From positions 748,544 through 793,690 of the forward strand of contig FN649738.1 in assembly GCA_000310025.1 (NCBI GenBank): DNA of 45,147 nt, given 5' to 3'. The stretch's first letter is position 1, and each line of letters opens with the position of its first letter. Position numbers and translations under genes: made by a program. Positions 33,701 through 45,147 of this stretch are shown here, piece by piece. Under the pieces are notes generated by a model that saw only the letters and a program-made list of their open reading frames with translations, was not told the DNA's origin and did not search any database. This DNA comes from Ectocarpus siliculosus. Lineage: Eukaryota > Sar > Phaeophyceae > Ectocarpales > Ectocarpaceae.

Positions 33701-35706
33701 AACGAATCACTACTTTTTGTTTTGGTCATCTGCAGAGCTGTAAGAAGACACCTAAACTGTACGACTTTCTCGCATTACAACATTGCAACGTGGGAGAACA
33801 GAAGAGATAGACCACAGCAGCAGCAGTGACCCGCAAAAGGTACACACCCATGTACGGCATTACAGCACAGTAAAGCATGCCTCGAGGTTGGCTTCAAACA
33901 ATAAATAAGATCGCAAAAATGTTGTTTAACACCCCGGGGATGGGACGTTTTTACCCCGGTTGGTCGTTATTATCACCGGTGGGTACATCAAGTTGGGAGC
34001 GACACGCTGCACGTTGTTAGTAAATTAGATCGACTTCATAAGTCGCGAGGGAAGGGATTTCTCGCGATACAAATATATCAGGCAGGAACCGCAGGAGGGG
34101 GTCCAACCCCCCCCTCCTATGGGACCCCGGTTGGGTCGTCTAGCTAGTAGAAGTGGAGGATGGGGGCCAGAGGGGCAGACAACAGAGTCCAATGATGGGA
34201 GAAAAAAAAAAAAATCAAATGCTGATTTTCGGGTAAACCGGTCGGCTACACGGTCGAGCCCGGGTGTACTTACATCACTGAATATTTCCTGAGTACAAAA
34301 TAACTGACCTCGAATGAATGTCGAGGCGGCGTTGAATAGCTAACACCAGGCCTCTTCAACGAGTCTTGCGATAAGAACCCATCAGATCTTCAGCGTGTAG
34401 TCCGTGGTGATGAGGTAAGACGGTTTGATAGACTCAACAAAGAAAGATGATACGGCTGTGTCATTCGGTCTTCTGGATAGTCTTTCCCTCAAGGGTTGTC
34501 TGTGTAGAGCGACTACTGTACTTCTGTCATGTCTTAGAATACGATGCATACACCAATGCACAAAAATAAACAATTTCCTGTTTCCCACACTGCACCAAAC
34601 TGACACGTTTTGTATCAGTTGGCCCCCGTCATGTGCGTATCATGGTCCCTGAATCTGACAGTAGGTGTGTAAGAACGGCGTGTGCCGCACACAGCAGTAT
34701 TACTCAGGCTGTCGAGGTGCGAGCGGCGGCACAAAAAGACGTTTCTCGCGAGACATATGTGCACGGGGCTGCCTTCCGCGTGTATTTTCTCCCTTTCCGC
34801 ATCTATTTATCCGAGCAGCGGGCACGGCATTTCAACTACCCGACCTTTGTGTATGTGAGTGTTTGATTCGGACGTATGTCTGTTGCTCATCTAAATCTTG
34901 GTTAGTCGCCTATGGGTCTTGATTGTTATGAACAGAGAGAGGCGCTGCTGACTCGGCCAGCATTATCTTTTCATGATGTTTCTTAAAGGGGCTTTGATAA
35001 TGAACTACATGACTTCCCGCGAGCATCGTTGCACAGCTGCTGCGCGCATGATGAATAGTCTAGGTGAGACAAGGAGATAAGATCGATGTGGTGCCCCTCC
35101 AGGGGATGAGCAATTGCACACACTCCACTGCTGTATCAAGAAATGTTGTGAGGCTCACATTGGCGTTTGAGGCACGAGATCTCCCCCCAACGGCCACCGT
35201 CCCCCTGTTTCCTTTGTGCTCCGCGCCCGCCTCCATCCGGCCGTTCAGAGCCTCCTCCTAAGCGTACGCTGGCATCTCTTTGATGGCAGTTCCGGGGCAT
35301 CGCGGAACATGGAACGTGCTGCAGAACGGGCCATTTCGATAGAGAACGTTCTTCGTGCTCGATTTTGCTGCGAAGTCGGAATGCCGCCTGTGAAAACAGG
35401 CCTGCCTGTGACAAACAAGATTTCGTGTGACATCAACAAAATTGTTGCTCTACAGCAAGAGGGAACAATCCATTCCGTACGTAGGCAAGCGAACCCGGGG
35501 TCGGGAGCCATTGAGCGTGAGCTGTTGAGCACAACAAGCACACGAGCAAACGAGGAGCACACGCGACAGGTGACGTCGGCCGGCGGCGTAACTCGTCGAT
35601 CACGATCGTTGCGCCGCATTGAACACCCGAAACGACATGAAAACACGAAAACACGCCTTCCGGGACCTGGCGCAATCCAGTAGTTTGTTGGCTTCAATTA
35701 CGTGGG
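30752..35706. other. Long spacer between kinase and PP2C genes
   Basis: Nearly 5 kb with no gene I can support. It contains an A-rich (minus-strand) tract at 31461-31500 next to a protein-like minus-strand stretch, a duplicated hairpin unit at 32663-32791, and a G/C hairpin (GGAGGGGGTCC facing CCCCCCCTCC) near 34093-34116. Parts may be decayed transposon or LTR sequence, but I could not define ends. Confidence 0.45.
32663..32791. repeat. Two-copy repeat, each starting with a small hairpin
   Basis: Two units about 70 bases apart (32663-32720 and 32732-32791) share GGAGGTT(C/A)GCCTCC, then GGTT(A)AGGTTTCG and AGTCGGCT.AGTA. The first motif is a perfect five-base-pair stem with a four-base loop (TTCG or TTAG) in each copy. 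Confidence 0.7.
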
Positions 35707-38700
35707 ATGGGTAACGCGCTGGAGGCCCCTGTGACCGAAAAGGACACCGTTCGCTTCGAGCGCGACGCCCGCGCTCTCAAGGTACACCTATTTTGTGGAT
35801 CCTTGGATCTGGACAGTGCACATAAAGTTGATATCCATAAAATACACTTGGGGAGACAACAGCAGGATATCCATAACTACACCTGGGGAGACAACAGCAG
35901 TCCCCAAAGTCTGCGACAAATGTTCTGCGTCAGCCCCACGGCCATATCCGAGTGCCTTGTCCAGACAGGGGTAGACTTCTTTCGCAGTTCGTCTACAGCG
36001 GTACACAATCTTGAAGTCGCTCCTTTGCTGCGGGTGCGTGAATGTGTGCATGAAAGAAAACACACGACAAGCACAACAACATGTAACCCCTTTTTTGGCA
36101 CAATCTACCCGCACAATCCAGGAAGCCTACAATTTATGTAGAATATGTTGATTCACCGGCCACCAGATTCTCCAGTCTTTGGACGAGGAAGATAGTTCAT
36201 GAAAACAAGGTCAACGGAATAATTTGTGGCGCAAACGTTCAGGCACAGCAAGGACTAGGCGATCGCAAGGACAAAGATACCATCTGGATCATTCCAGGCG
36301 ATGAATGCAGCGATGGCATTGCGGCGGCGGCGTGCTCAATGCAGGGGTGGAGGTGCGCATGATCAGTTTGGGTTGCAATAGGAAAACATGAGAACAGGTG
36401 GAAGGGGATATTCAGCGTTCTCGCGGCATACAAATACCCTTGACTTTCCCGGGATACCAAAAAATCTGTGTGGTGAGGGCATGGAAGCTATTGTCTACTC
36501 TCGCTAGATACGCAGGAGCTGCAATTATATGGCTAAGCACCACCATCACCTTGCTTTTATTGGCGCGCTCGACACGGTTTGTTCCGCAGGTGCTCCATGG
36601 AGGACAGGCTGTGCGCCAGGATGGACTTGGAGGTTCGTATTCACTTGATTGCACCGTACAAGTACTTTCCCGGCCGCAACGCGTATTCTTCTATGGATAG
36701 ACCTTTCGTTATGTTATTTGCACAACATTGACGCCACACGCAGTGGTGGGAACAAGATTCGTCCGGATGCAGAGGGCGTGCATGTACATGGTGTCTGAGC
36801 GCTTAGGTGTGGATACTGTTGCTGTGGTGCTAGTCTACCGTGCGATGACGTGAGAACGGTTCTTTTTCGAGAGCAATCCTAAAGCTCCCCAGACTAACCC
36901 CCATAGCAAGGTCGATCAACTAGAAGTACGTCTGGTACCAGGGTAGAATGTAGAACGGCTCCTCCTTCGATTGTAGAACGTGTTCTGCTTCTCGACAACT
37001 GCGTGCTTCTCAGTTAACCAAAGGGTGACTCGCACTACAGTACGTGGGTCGACTGTAAGTGGTTTTTATTCACCTGCTACAAATAATTGAATATGGATCG
37101 ATGTCGAAGACAACAACCCCCTAACATCCACCACCTCTCACACGAAACGCAGGGGTGTCCTCTCGGAGTTCGACACATATTCTGTCTTTTCGACGGACAC
37201 GGGGGCGATTCCGTGGCCGAATATTGCAGAACGTACCTCGCCGATCGAATCGTACAACGCATTCGAGAGGCCCAAGCCCTCGCAACGACATCGGCAACAA
37301 CGACAGAAGCAGCAACAATAGCGCAATCGGCGCAAGCACGAGTACCCGCCAACGGCGCAGGGAAAGAGGGCATCAATGAGCACCCTGGTGGCGGGGGCGG
37401 CGGCAGAACCTTCGGTGATGGGGAAAGGGGCAGTGACGGGGGCACAGCCACGGCCGCGCCGTATATGGCGGCGGGTTGTGTCCGAGACGCGTGCCGTGAG
37501 GTGGACGCAGAGGTGACTGTATATATAATGCGACGGCGTCGAGATGTCTGTGCACTCCTGCCGGCGCAATAGCAAGGGGGGGTAATCATCATGGCGTTTT
37601 TTTTTTCTGGGCCTCACCGACATGGTGCTCAACTTCTAGTTAACCGTGAACGACTTCAGGCGACATACGGCACGTGCACGGGCCTTATCTCGGTGGCCCA
37701 CGACGTGAGGATTTAACCTCCTCGGATCATTACACTCCGAACCGAATATTACTGTACCTGGATAGACCCCGCTGGTTTCCCCACGGAGGCAAGAAGCAGC
37801 GAAGTGGTGTCAGTGCCTTGGGTACGTCGAGGAGTTAGAGCTCCCATGCCTTGCAACGATCGAGTTCGCCACGCTGCCGGGATCTTCCGCGAAGATCACC
37901 GTACAGAACGACAGATTGGTCGGGAAAATGTCCGATCGCACTATCATAACGGTGGCTCGCTCGTGCAACTGGGTGGGGGCGACCGGAAGACGATGTCAAA
38001 ATAGAGTGGCGTCGTTGATACGGCGGGTGCTCTCTTCCACGCCCGAGAGCATGAACCATATTAACAATTCACGATACCCTTTGATTTTTTCAGGTCAAAG
38101 GTACTTTCTTTACTCCGGCTGGGAGATACGTGGCTCCAAGGGTGGATGATCCCCTCGATCCTTCGCCTAAACAACAGCCGACAAGAACGTCCTCTTCAAG
38201 CGGTGGCTTCGGCGAAGGTGCTGATCAAGCGCGACCCATGTCCATGTGAGCGAGAAATCTATATTGTCTCTTCGTCACTCGTCGGTTTGCGTCCGATTGC
38301 GACCGTCCAGGTAGAATGGTGCTTTTTCTTCCTCATTTGAAGGACTTCGTTTGTGGCTTTGCTTGCCGCCTTCAAACTCTTGGGACGTTACTTTGTTTCT
38401 GTCTTGCTTTCGGGTGAGCTCTTGGCCACGGGAACCTGTTTGTTTGCCTTGACGAGTTTGGAAGACGACAGTAGACAGGGGCCAGAAGGATTTTCCACCC
38501 CAGACAGTCGTAACCACGCAACCAAAAAATGCTCACTAGCCAACGGGGGAGAAAGGTTGGAGTGGGGTGTTCGTGCGCTCGAGCTCGATTCCATTCTGTA
38601 TAGTCGCTGCGGCACCTCCCGCAGACATGTGCCAGAACCCGGAGCCCAACCCCAATCAAACCCCTGCCCGCACCACAACCCTGTGCCGACGCTGCTGCCA

Positions 38701-41700
38701 GGGAAGAGAGGCGGCTTGAGAAGGCCAAACGAAAGCCATCAACGCAAGCGAACAAATCACCGGCGCGAGACGGCGACGCGGGGGCGAGGAAAGAAAACGG
38801 CGGCGAGACCAACGCTGGCTTTGCCGGCGGGTGGGGCGACGGTAGCGGTAACGCCACGGACGATGCGGACGGGGGGCCTACGAGGTTTTCTACTTGCGGG
38901 ACGACGACCTCGTTGATCGTCGTCGTGTCCGACGCCTTCATCATCTGCTGCAACACCGGCGACTCAAGGTACACACGCGTGTTTTTCGGCAACAGTTGTC
39001 ATACTTGATGATAGCTCCCTGTCGTGCCTATGGGTGAAATCAGGGCCTAGACCGAGGCTTCGATGATGTTGGTTGGCCCAAACCCGTTTTGGAACCGCCC
39101 GTGTGACAAAGACCTCCGAGGGTTTAAGGAAAAATATTCGGTCGTGGTTACCGACCAGGTCATTATACATTAGTTGTTTTTCCCGTGAGCGCCTGCGCCC
39201 GTAGTCTACCTGTGTAGTACAACCTGATGGTTGCAGACGGTGCAGCTCGTACATCTCGGCGTAAACTCTGCGTCGCCAACTCCGCATGTTGACCTTCGAA
39301 AGTGTTCACACGTTTGTCATGTTCTACTGTCACCGCGTGCGGGCTTTTTTTTTTACCTCCCGATACCAACAATCGTGATATCTGGACTCTCCAAGGTGAA
39401 GGGCGGGCGGGTCGTGCGGCCCCATAGAGTACCTCAAGGTCACCATGCCGTATCCAACAGCATCCGCTTTAAGAACATGTTTCAGAGAAGTGGACAGCAG
39501 CCCTAGTAACGCTAGCGTTGCTAAGACTATCTTCGGCAGCGAGTGTTGCCAGCGCTTCCCGGCTCCAAGGAATCGACTACAACAACTTTTTTGACGATGC
39601 ATTCATGGTGAAAACGGCGTTTCGCAACAGGGCGGTTTTGGCCTCCGAGGGAGCATCGAGGCAGCTCTCCGTTGACCATAAGCCAGACAACAGGGCCGAG
39701 CGACAAAGGTGACGCCATGGCCCCCTCAATACTGAAATGATCTCTTTGTATGAGGCCGCATTAGTAAGGCCCCGGGGGGAATTATGTTTTCGAAGGTGGA
39801 GGAGAAGACCACAGACGATACTTCCGGAACCTTGTACCACCAACATACTGAACATACGGCATTTCTCAGACCACGTCAATGCACGAATCAAAATGAAGCC
39901 GGTTTACAGTGGTAGTGGCCCCTGGGAAAGGCCGAACAATCAACGCCATTCGCGTTGGTCAAAGGCCGGTGACATCCCGTGACACAGACGGAATACCGAA
40001 CTCTCGTATTCTCTGAATAGCGCCGGGTGCCCGGAATAAGGCCGGCCGAGTCCTTTGGCAAGATGCGGCCTTACATTGGGACTGGTACAGTGTATCAGCA
40101 ACACTGGCTGATCCGAAGAGCCTGTCTCTTGTGATGGTCGTCTCGATAAGGAGTCCTCCAACGATAAGTAACTGTAGAGGCATATCTCACGGCAACGTGC
40201 TCCCCCTCTCATTAGTCCTGCCAACTTCACCGACACCATAGAGGGCACCGTCCTCCGCCGTTTGGAGTGCCGAACAACCTGGTTGTGCAACCTATGACGC
40301 GATTTCACCAGTCCAATGGAGGGCACCACAAGGCATCACTAAGTCAACCTGCAGAAAGCGCCACCCCCTTGCCGAAATCAAGTTGTAACTATGATGCCCC
40401 CGCCCCTCCCTCCCCCTCCAATATGGGGCAGGAAAACGAAAGATTACATGCAAATATGCTATCCCACCATTCATGAGAAGGAGGAGCCCTCCCCCTTTCT
40501 ACCGAGAGCATATTATCAAACTTGGCCCATCTTTACCGCCTTTGATGCGGGTCTGCTGCTTCTACCGCACCCCATGCTGCCACATGGCAACTTAGGATCG
40601 AGGCTGCGGGGGGGAAAGTGGAACACAACCGCGTTGAGGGGAAGCTGGCCGTGTCTAGGTGAGGAAAGGCGGATGGTGAGGAGAGTCTGGGGATTGAGAA
40701 CCCCCCGGGCCTACAAGGCAGACGTCCGGCGCTAAGATATTTTCTTGCATTCGAAACAATAGATGAGGAACCACTCCTTATGTAGAGTCGTTCATTTGCG
40801 ACAATTATGTGCTGCTCCAGGAAGAGAGGAATATACAGAGAATAAGGGGCCCACTCGATTGCTTGCGTGCCACTGACCGAACGACCTAAACGCAGGTGCA
40901 TCGGCGACCATCCTTTCAAGTCGGACCCGAACCTTCCATTGGAGAGACAGATGGTGGTGTGCGACCCAGAGGTTACGGTGATAAAGCGTAGCGATGAAGG
41001 TGATGATGGGAAATTGTGTGTGTTTCATGGAGGGTGTGCCCTTTCTGTTCCGATCCAAAGGTTGCAATCAATAAAAGTGTGTACAAGTGAACGTGGTGAT
41101 TGGTGTGTATGCTCCCACCGAGGGTATGCATTTTCTCGTCCGATCAGAGCCAAGCGAAGCTTCAGCATTCATTGACTAGTCTGTGTACATGTAGTTGGTG
41201 GGGTGAAGCTGGTTACCCACGTTTCCCATTCGTGGTTGTCGTCGGTCTTTATGTTCGTCGTCTCACCGGACTGACTGGCCCACTTGCAGACGAGTTCGTT
41301 GTCATGGCATGCGACGGGGTGTGGGACGTGATGGGCAACGACGAAGCGTGCTTTTTCTTGCGAAAGTCTATACAGGAAGGGAACAGGGACCTCGGGAGAA
41401 TCCTCGAAGACATGGAGGTACGTGGGTGGAAAAAATCGTTCCTCAAGCCTGGCCCAAACGACCGTCCATACCACGGATCCGTAGGCCAGGATTTGGTTCG
41501 AACGCGTATGCTAGAGTGCTTTAGGCAGAGGCATATTGTTGCACCGGAAGAGCGGTGTTCGATGCCGAGTTCCCGGGAAAAAGAGCGCAACGTGATGACG
41601 TTGTCTATAAGAACAACTGCAAATACCCACCGCTAATACAGATGGAACTATGTAGTCCTGTGGCCACCGTACGAATTTCAGAAATCAACAATAAAGGTCC

Positions 41701-41895
41701 TGAAGGCTGTTCGTGCTATTGATTCCATGGTAACGTCTGCGCGTGTGGTGATGGCGTGACAAACAATGGTGTTCTTTTTCCTCCTTTTCGTCTACCTGCC
41801 TGCAGGATGTGTGTCTCGCAAAGCAGAGCATGGATAACATGTCGGTCCTTGTCATCGCCTTCAAGGCAGCGTGGGAAGAAGGTGTGTCGCGTTAA
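35707..41895 (+). CDS. PP2C-family (PPM) protein phosphatase
   Basis: Exons: 35707-35781, 36243 (or 36249)-36352, 36590-36632, 37153-37512, one uncertain exon from 38094, 38625-38968, 39631-39708, 40596-40658, 40896-40999, 41290-41417 and 41806-41895 (TAA). All junctions except around the 38094 exon were checked for phase. It removes phosphate from Ser/Thr in a Mg/Mn-dependent way. Motifs in order: MGNALEAPVTEKDT (N-myristoylation-type start, usual for this family), CSMQGWRCSMEDR, HIFCLFDGHGGDSVAEYC, CGTTTSLIVVVSDAFIICC, NTGDSRAVLASEGASRQLS, DHKPDNRAE, IEAAGGKVEHNRVEGKLAVS, VMACDGVWDVM and QSMDNMSVLVIAF. All metal-binding Asp are present, so it should be active. Two long low-complexity insertions (Ala/Thr/Gly in exon 4; Lys/Arg/Gly/Asn/Asp in the 38625 exon) stretch the part between DGHGG and CGTTT to over 200 residues. 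Myristoylation suggests membrane association. Confidence 0.92.
35830..35900. repeat. 35-base tandem duplication in first PP2C intron
   Basis: Two adjacent units (35830-35865 and 35866-35900) share GATATCCATAA, TACAC and TGGGGAGACAACAGCAG with three small differences. It lies about 50 bases into the intron. Confidence 0.85.
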
Positions 41896-42015
41896 CTTCT
41901 ACTTCCACAACCAACCAACCTAGGTGGAGTCATTCCGGCTGCAGTTTTCCTTTCGATCGACCGGATGTCTTCCCTCACCCCATGAAGAATAAACGTGTTC
42001 CAACTGGAATACAGA

Positions 42016-42070
42016 AACAACAACAACAACAACAACAACAACAGCAGCAACAACAGCAACAACAGCAACA
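42016..42070. repeat. (CAA/CAG)n microsatellite after the PP2C stop
   Basis: A run of about 18 CAA and CAG triplets begins 120 bases after the PP2C stop codon, probably in the 3' UTR. The poly-Gln and poly-Val/Leu frames it creates are artefacts. Confidence 0.93.
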
Positions 42071-42095
42071 TGCAGCTTTTGTTTGGATGCGACGG

Positions 42096-42587
42096 TAGTT
42101 CTCTCAACTTTGTACGGCCAAGTTTCCACGAATTGTTTCACCGCTGAAAAGCGGCTGTAGATCGAGTCGAAGCCGCCCAGCCTTAGAATTTAAACCTCTG
42201 AAGTAAGTGCTGGATGAGCCTGCTACATACGCCTACACGTGCCAGGGGTTTCAGGCAGTATTCGCAAATTTTCGCCCAATCATCATCCCGGCTGGTGGAT
42301 AATGGAGAATACGATGCCGATGCCCTCTGCATAGTACGTGCTTCACAGAGTCTCTTCCTCTTCGTGCAGTTTTCCGGTCATACATGTGTTGGCGTATCAC
42401 GGTGAAATATGCCAGCGCACGAGTGGATGTAATTTTGAGGCGGGTTGATTCATGCTGCTGACTTTCATATGGGTTTTCGAACTTGGGAGCGATAGGTTTC
42501 TGAATCCCTCCCGACGAACTATTGTAAATCACGGAAATAATTGGTTCAGGCCTTCACCTGCATAAGTCTGCACGGTACATCCTGCAG
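42096..42587. other. Spacer between PP2C and SAM-domain genes
   Basis: This should contain the 5' part of the SAM-domain gene. I could not find its start: an ATG at 42303 opens only a ten-codon frame that ends at a donor-like GTACGT in a phase that does not fit the first SAM exon. Confidence 0.4.
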
Positions 42588-44123
42588 TGGGGGTGCGAAG
42601 AAGTCTCTCGGTGGCTGGCTACCAATAACTTCGGTCAGTACCAGGTGAGCTGAAATCGCAAGAATAAGATTATCGTTGCTGCTGCTGTCGCAAACAGTGA
42701 AAAACGGTATGGGAAGCAACACTTCGGAAAATTCCGGTCCTTGTTCTCATCCGGAAAATTCCAGTCCTTGTTCTATACTGATTTTTTTTCTCGCCGCCTG
42801 GAGCATGTTTGCCCCTGAATGGGATTGACCTGGCCGGTTTCTCGAGTCAACACGTCCTTTCTTCTTTGGCTCTTATCGTCTTGGATTTCGTAGATGCAAG
42901 CCTGGACAATCTTCTACCATAGGGGTCGTTCCCGTGGCACCTGCCGTTGCTGCCTGCCCCCTGAAAATAAATCTGGGGTTGGTGGTTGACACGATGGTGA
43001 CCTCGCCGCATAAGTAGAGGCGGGTGGAGGAGCCGTCCAGGGTGTCAGAAGCCCTCCGCGTCTTCCCGTGGAGATTGGGGGTTGTATCTGAGGACCAGGA
43101 TGTTGATGACATAAACCTTGATTCCAGCACACAAAGACAAAAAGAGCACGACGTTCACACAAACACTGAGACAAAGGGTAAACACATCTGCGTCCTCTCT
43201 TTCCCCGCACTTGGACCCCCACCAGCACCCCCTACGCGTATTTCCCAGATCAAAACTCGCATCCAAGTACGCCAAACACAGGGCAGGGTCCTTGAGCCAG
43301 CTTACTGTTGCAAGATACGAAAAGCATGTTTTGTAATTGTTGTGTGCAATCGCTCGACAATTCAAGCATTAAGTTCACATATCTCCAGGCCGGGTGGGCC
43401 TGTTTGGCGGAAACACCCAACGATATGCCTTCCCCGGCTGCTTCCTTTTTCTCGTTTTACGTGCCGTACACCCATACTTAGAAGTGTTATATTGTGCCTC
43501 TGGCGCAGTCTGCAGGGTAGATAGCAACGAGCTGGACCTTGGTTGGTGTCGCCCGAATGTTTCAATCAGTGCCAGAATTCACCCTATTATTGTAGAAGAA
43601 GCAATACCCGCGCAAGGAAGAGTGTGAATGAATTTCTTACGGGTAGAACGGGTTGTTGACAAATAGAAACCGGTGGGGGTGGGTTGTCCGAAGAACGTGG
43701 CTAACTTATGATAGATATGCTCACAAAGGCCTACGAATATTTCTCGCATGATGCAACGACGGATGGTCTCCCGTATTTCGCTTCTTGGGACCGTCGTGGA
43801 GTGGTTCCTTGACAGCTGCCTTGGTGTCTCAAAGAAGACTGGACGCTGCCGACCCCGCCGAAGCATAAGTCTAGGTGCACATCAAATGCATGGATCGCGG
43901 GTGCGAAGAACTAGCGTCCTTTCATGTGTTCCTGTAATAAACTTGTGCAGTTTGTTGAGGTGAGGGGCTGTTATGGACGGTTGGTTCGAGCACCCCAGGA
44001 ACGCTCCGTTTATTGCATTGTTTCTGCAAATGACAGGATGATTTCGACAAACACTACATCGATGGTGTCCAGCTGCTGAGCCTCACTGAGGCAGACCTCC
44101 ACCATAAACTTCGCCTCAAGAAG
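42588..44123 (+). CDS. SAM (sterile alpha motif) domain gene, two exons, partial
   Basis: Exon 42588-42644 (it may begin upstream at about 42550) reads WGCEEVSRWLATNNFGQYQ and ends at a GTGAGC donor. Exon 44037-44123 reads DDFDKHYIDGVQLLSLTEAD then LHHKLRLKK and ends at GTCAGT. Joined in phase 0 they give most of a SAM domain: the W..E.V..WL helix 1, FGQY, the F..H.IDG turn, LL.LTE.DL, and the start of the basic last helix. SAM domains form protein-protein contacts or polymers and sometimes bind RNA. The rest of the gene must lie in further exons, probably beyond the right edge; the 5' end is not identified. The intron of 1.4 kb carries a 26-base direct repeat near 42725-42775. Confidence 0.65.
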
Positions 44124-44149
44124 GTCAGTCCGCGCTACGAACTTATCGA

Positions 44150-45147
44150 GTCACAATGAAATGAAATGAATGGAATGGAATAGAATTAATACAAGCCGAT
44201 GCTGCAGTGGCGAAGGGTGCCAGCACAAAACCGAATAATAAAGCCATGCAATCGCACTGGACTATGAGTCGAATTCATTAGTGAATCATGCTCAAAGAAA
44301 TATGAGTGAAAACATTGTAGTGTAGTGTGACCACACCGACCAGAGTATTGTGAGCATGACGGTCGCCTTGCTGAGAGAACACCGAAACGCTGTGGTAAAT
44401 GCCGGTAGTGAAATCGTTTCCAGATGTAAATTAGTGAATATCGAAACAGTAGAGGATCATGTTCAAAGTGAAAATGTAGGGTTGTTAGTGAAAGATAGAG
44501 TGACCACTGCGAGGAGGGCGGGGTGGGAGTTGTGAAATAGTTGTTGTGCAGTCACCGAAACATCATGACAGGGCTTGTAGTGAAAGCACTTTGAGAGCAT
44601 CATGATCGGTCTATGAACGCCGTCGAATTATCGCATGTAACGCAATGTTACTCTTCAGAAGAAAATGCCGTGTCGATTGTTCGTCTTGGGAACTGTGGGG
44701 AGGTGACCCGTGGTAGGGGGTCTTCGGAATGAAATGTTTTAAATCACAACGAGTATGGAAGTGAGATCATGTCAAATTGTATGCGAAGTGAAATAAAAGC
44801 TGAAAACATTGGGGCGAATCGTCTTGGAAATCATATTCCGTGGGTGCACATGTAATTGTCATGAGGCCGATGGGGAGTGAAAAAAATATGGATACTGGAG
44901 ATACGAAAAACATCGACGGAGAGTACGAATCATGGTTGCAGCGGAAAGTTGGAAGAACGTTGTTGTCTAATAATTTTGCCAATGTGGCGAAGGGGTCGGA
45001 GGACAGCCGACCGGAGTTGGTAGGAGCATCTCGATGCAAGTAGTCGCCACACGCCAAAGAAATGTTGGAGTGATTTTGTGCTGAAATCATAGCTAAAAGA
45101 ATGAGGTATTTTTTCTGATCCGTAGCTGGAGTGAATGTGAAGTGAAA
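44150..45147. repeat. Region rich in a degenerate AGTGAAA motif
   Basis: Over about 1 kb the heptamer AGTGAAA or one-base variants (GTGAAAT, AGTGAAT, ATGAAAT, AGTGACC) recurs more than fifteen times at irregular spacing of roughly 10-60 bases, all on the plus strand. No coding exon is visible. It may be a decayed tandem repeat in an intron of the SAM-domain gene. Confidence 0.55.

Noticed and set aside
33880-34400. Possible LTR
   Set aside because: The texture (hairpin, A run, TG-like start) is suggestive, but I found no matching second copy, no target duplication and no retroelement protein in the window.

Overview
The window looks like nuclear DNA of a multicellular-type stramenopile, most likely a brown alga close to Ectocarpus. 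This is inference from style, not a database match. The genes are broken into many short exons (43-360 nt) by introns of several hundred bases with clean GT..AG borders. Introns and spacers are full of simple repeats and decayed repeats. The proteins are typical eukaryotic families, including an FNxP-type leucine-rich-repeat solenoid and a protein kinase of a divergent type. I rebuilt gene models by joining exons in phase; most joins were checked by codon counting.

Layout, left to right: (1) a minus-strand gene (about 0.97-3.19 kb) for a protein with a signal peptide and an EF-hand, 3' end unresolved; (2) divergent from it, a plus-strand gene of 11 exons (3.43-11.01 kb) encoding one 454-residue protein that fuses a cyclophilin peptidyl-prolyl isomerase to the splicing factor SYF2; (3) convergent to that, a minus-strand four-exon gene (13.11-15.77 kb) for a 494-residue FNxP repeat protein; (4) a plus-strand VOC/glyoxalase-fold protein (17.97-20.30 kb, first exon not found); (5) a plus-strand serine/threonine protein kinase (24.44-30.75 kb); (6) a plus-strand PP2C phosphatase with a likely myristoylated N terminus and large insertions (35.71-41.90 kb); (7) two exons of a SAM-domain gene (42.59-44.12 kb) that probably runs off the right edge.

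The most interesting object is the cyclophilin-SYF2 fusion: two proteins that in other eukaryotes act separately around the spliceosome are here one open chain across 11 phase-compatible exons. Other points of interest are two related short inverted-repeat elements sitting in introns of neighbouring genes, a decayed copy of a kinase exon in the following intron, introns placed at the same point of the FNxP repeat, and a recurring GTACAGCAGTAC-type motif in the non-coding DNA. The kinase and the PP2C are adjacent and co-oriented, but nothing in the sequence shows that they act together. The spacers between genes, about 31-35.7 kb in particular, hold no gene I can support.
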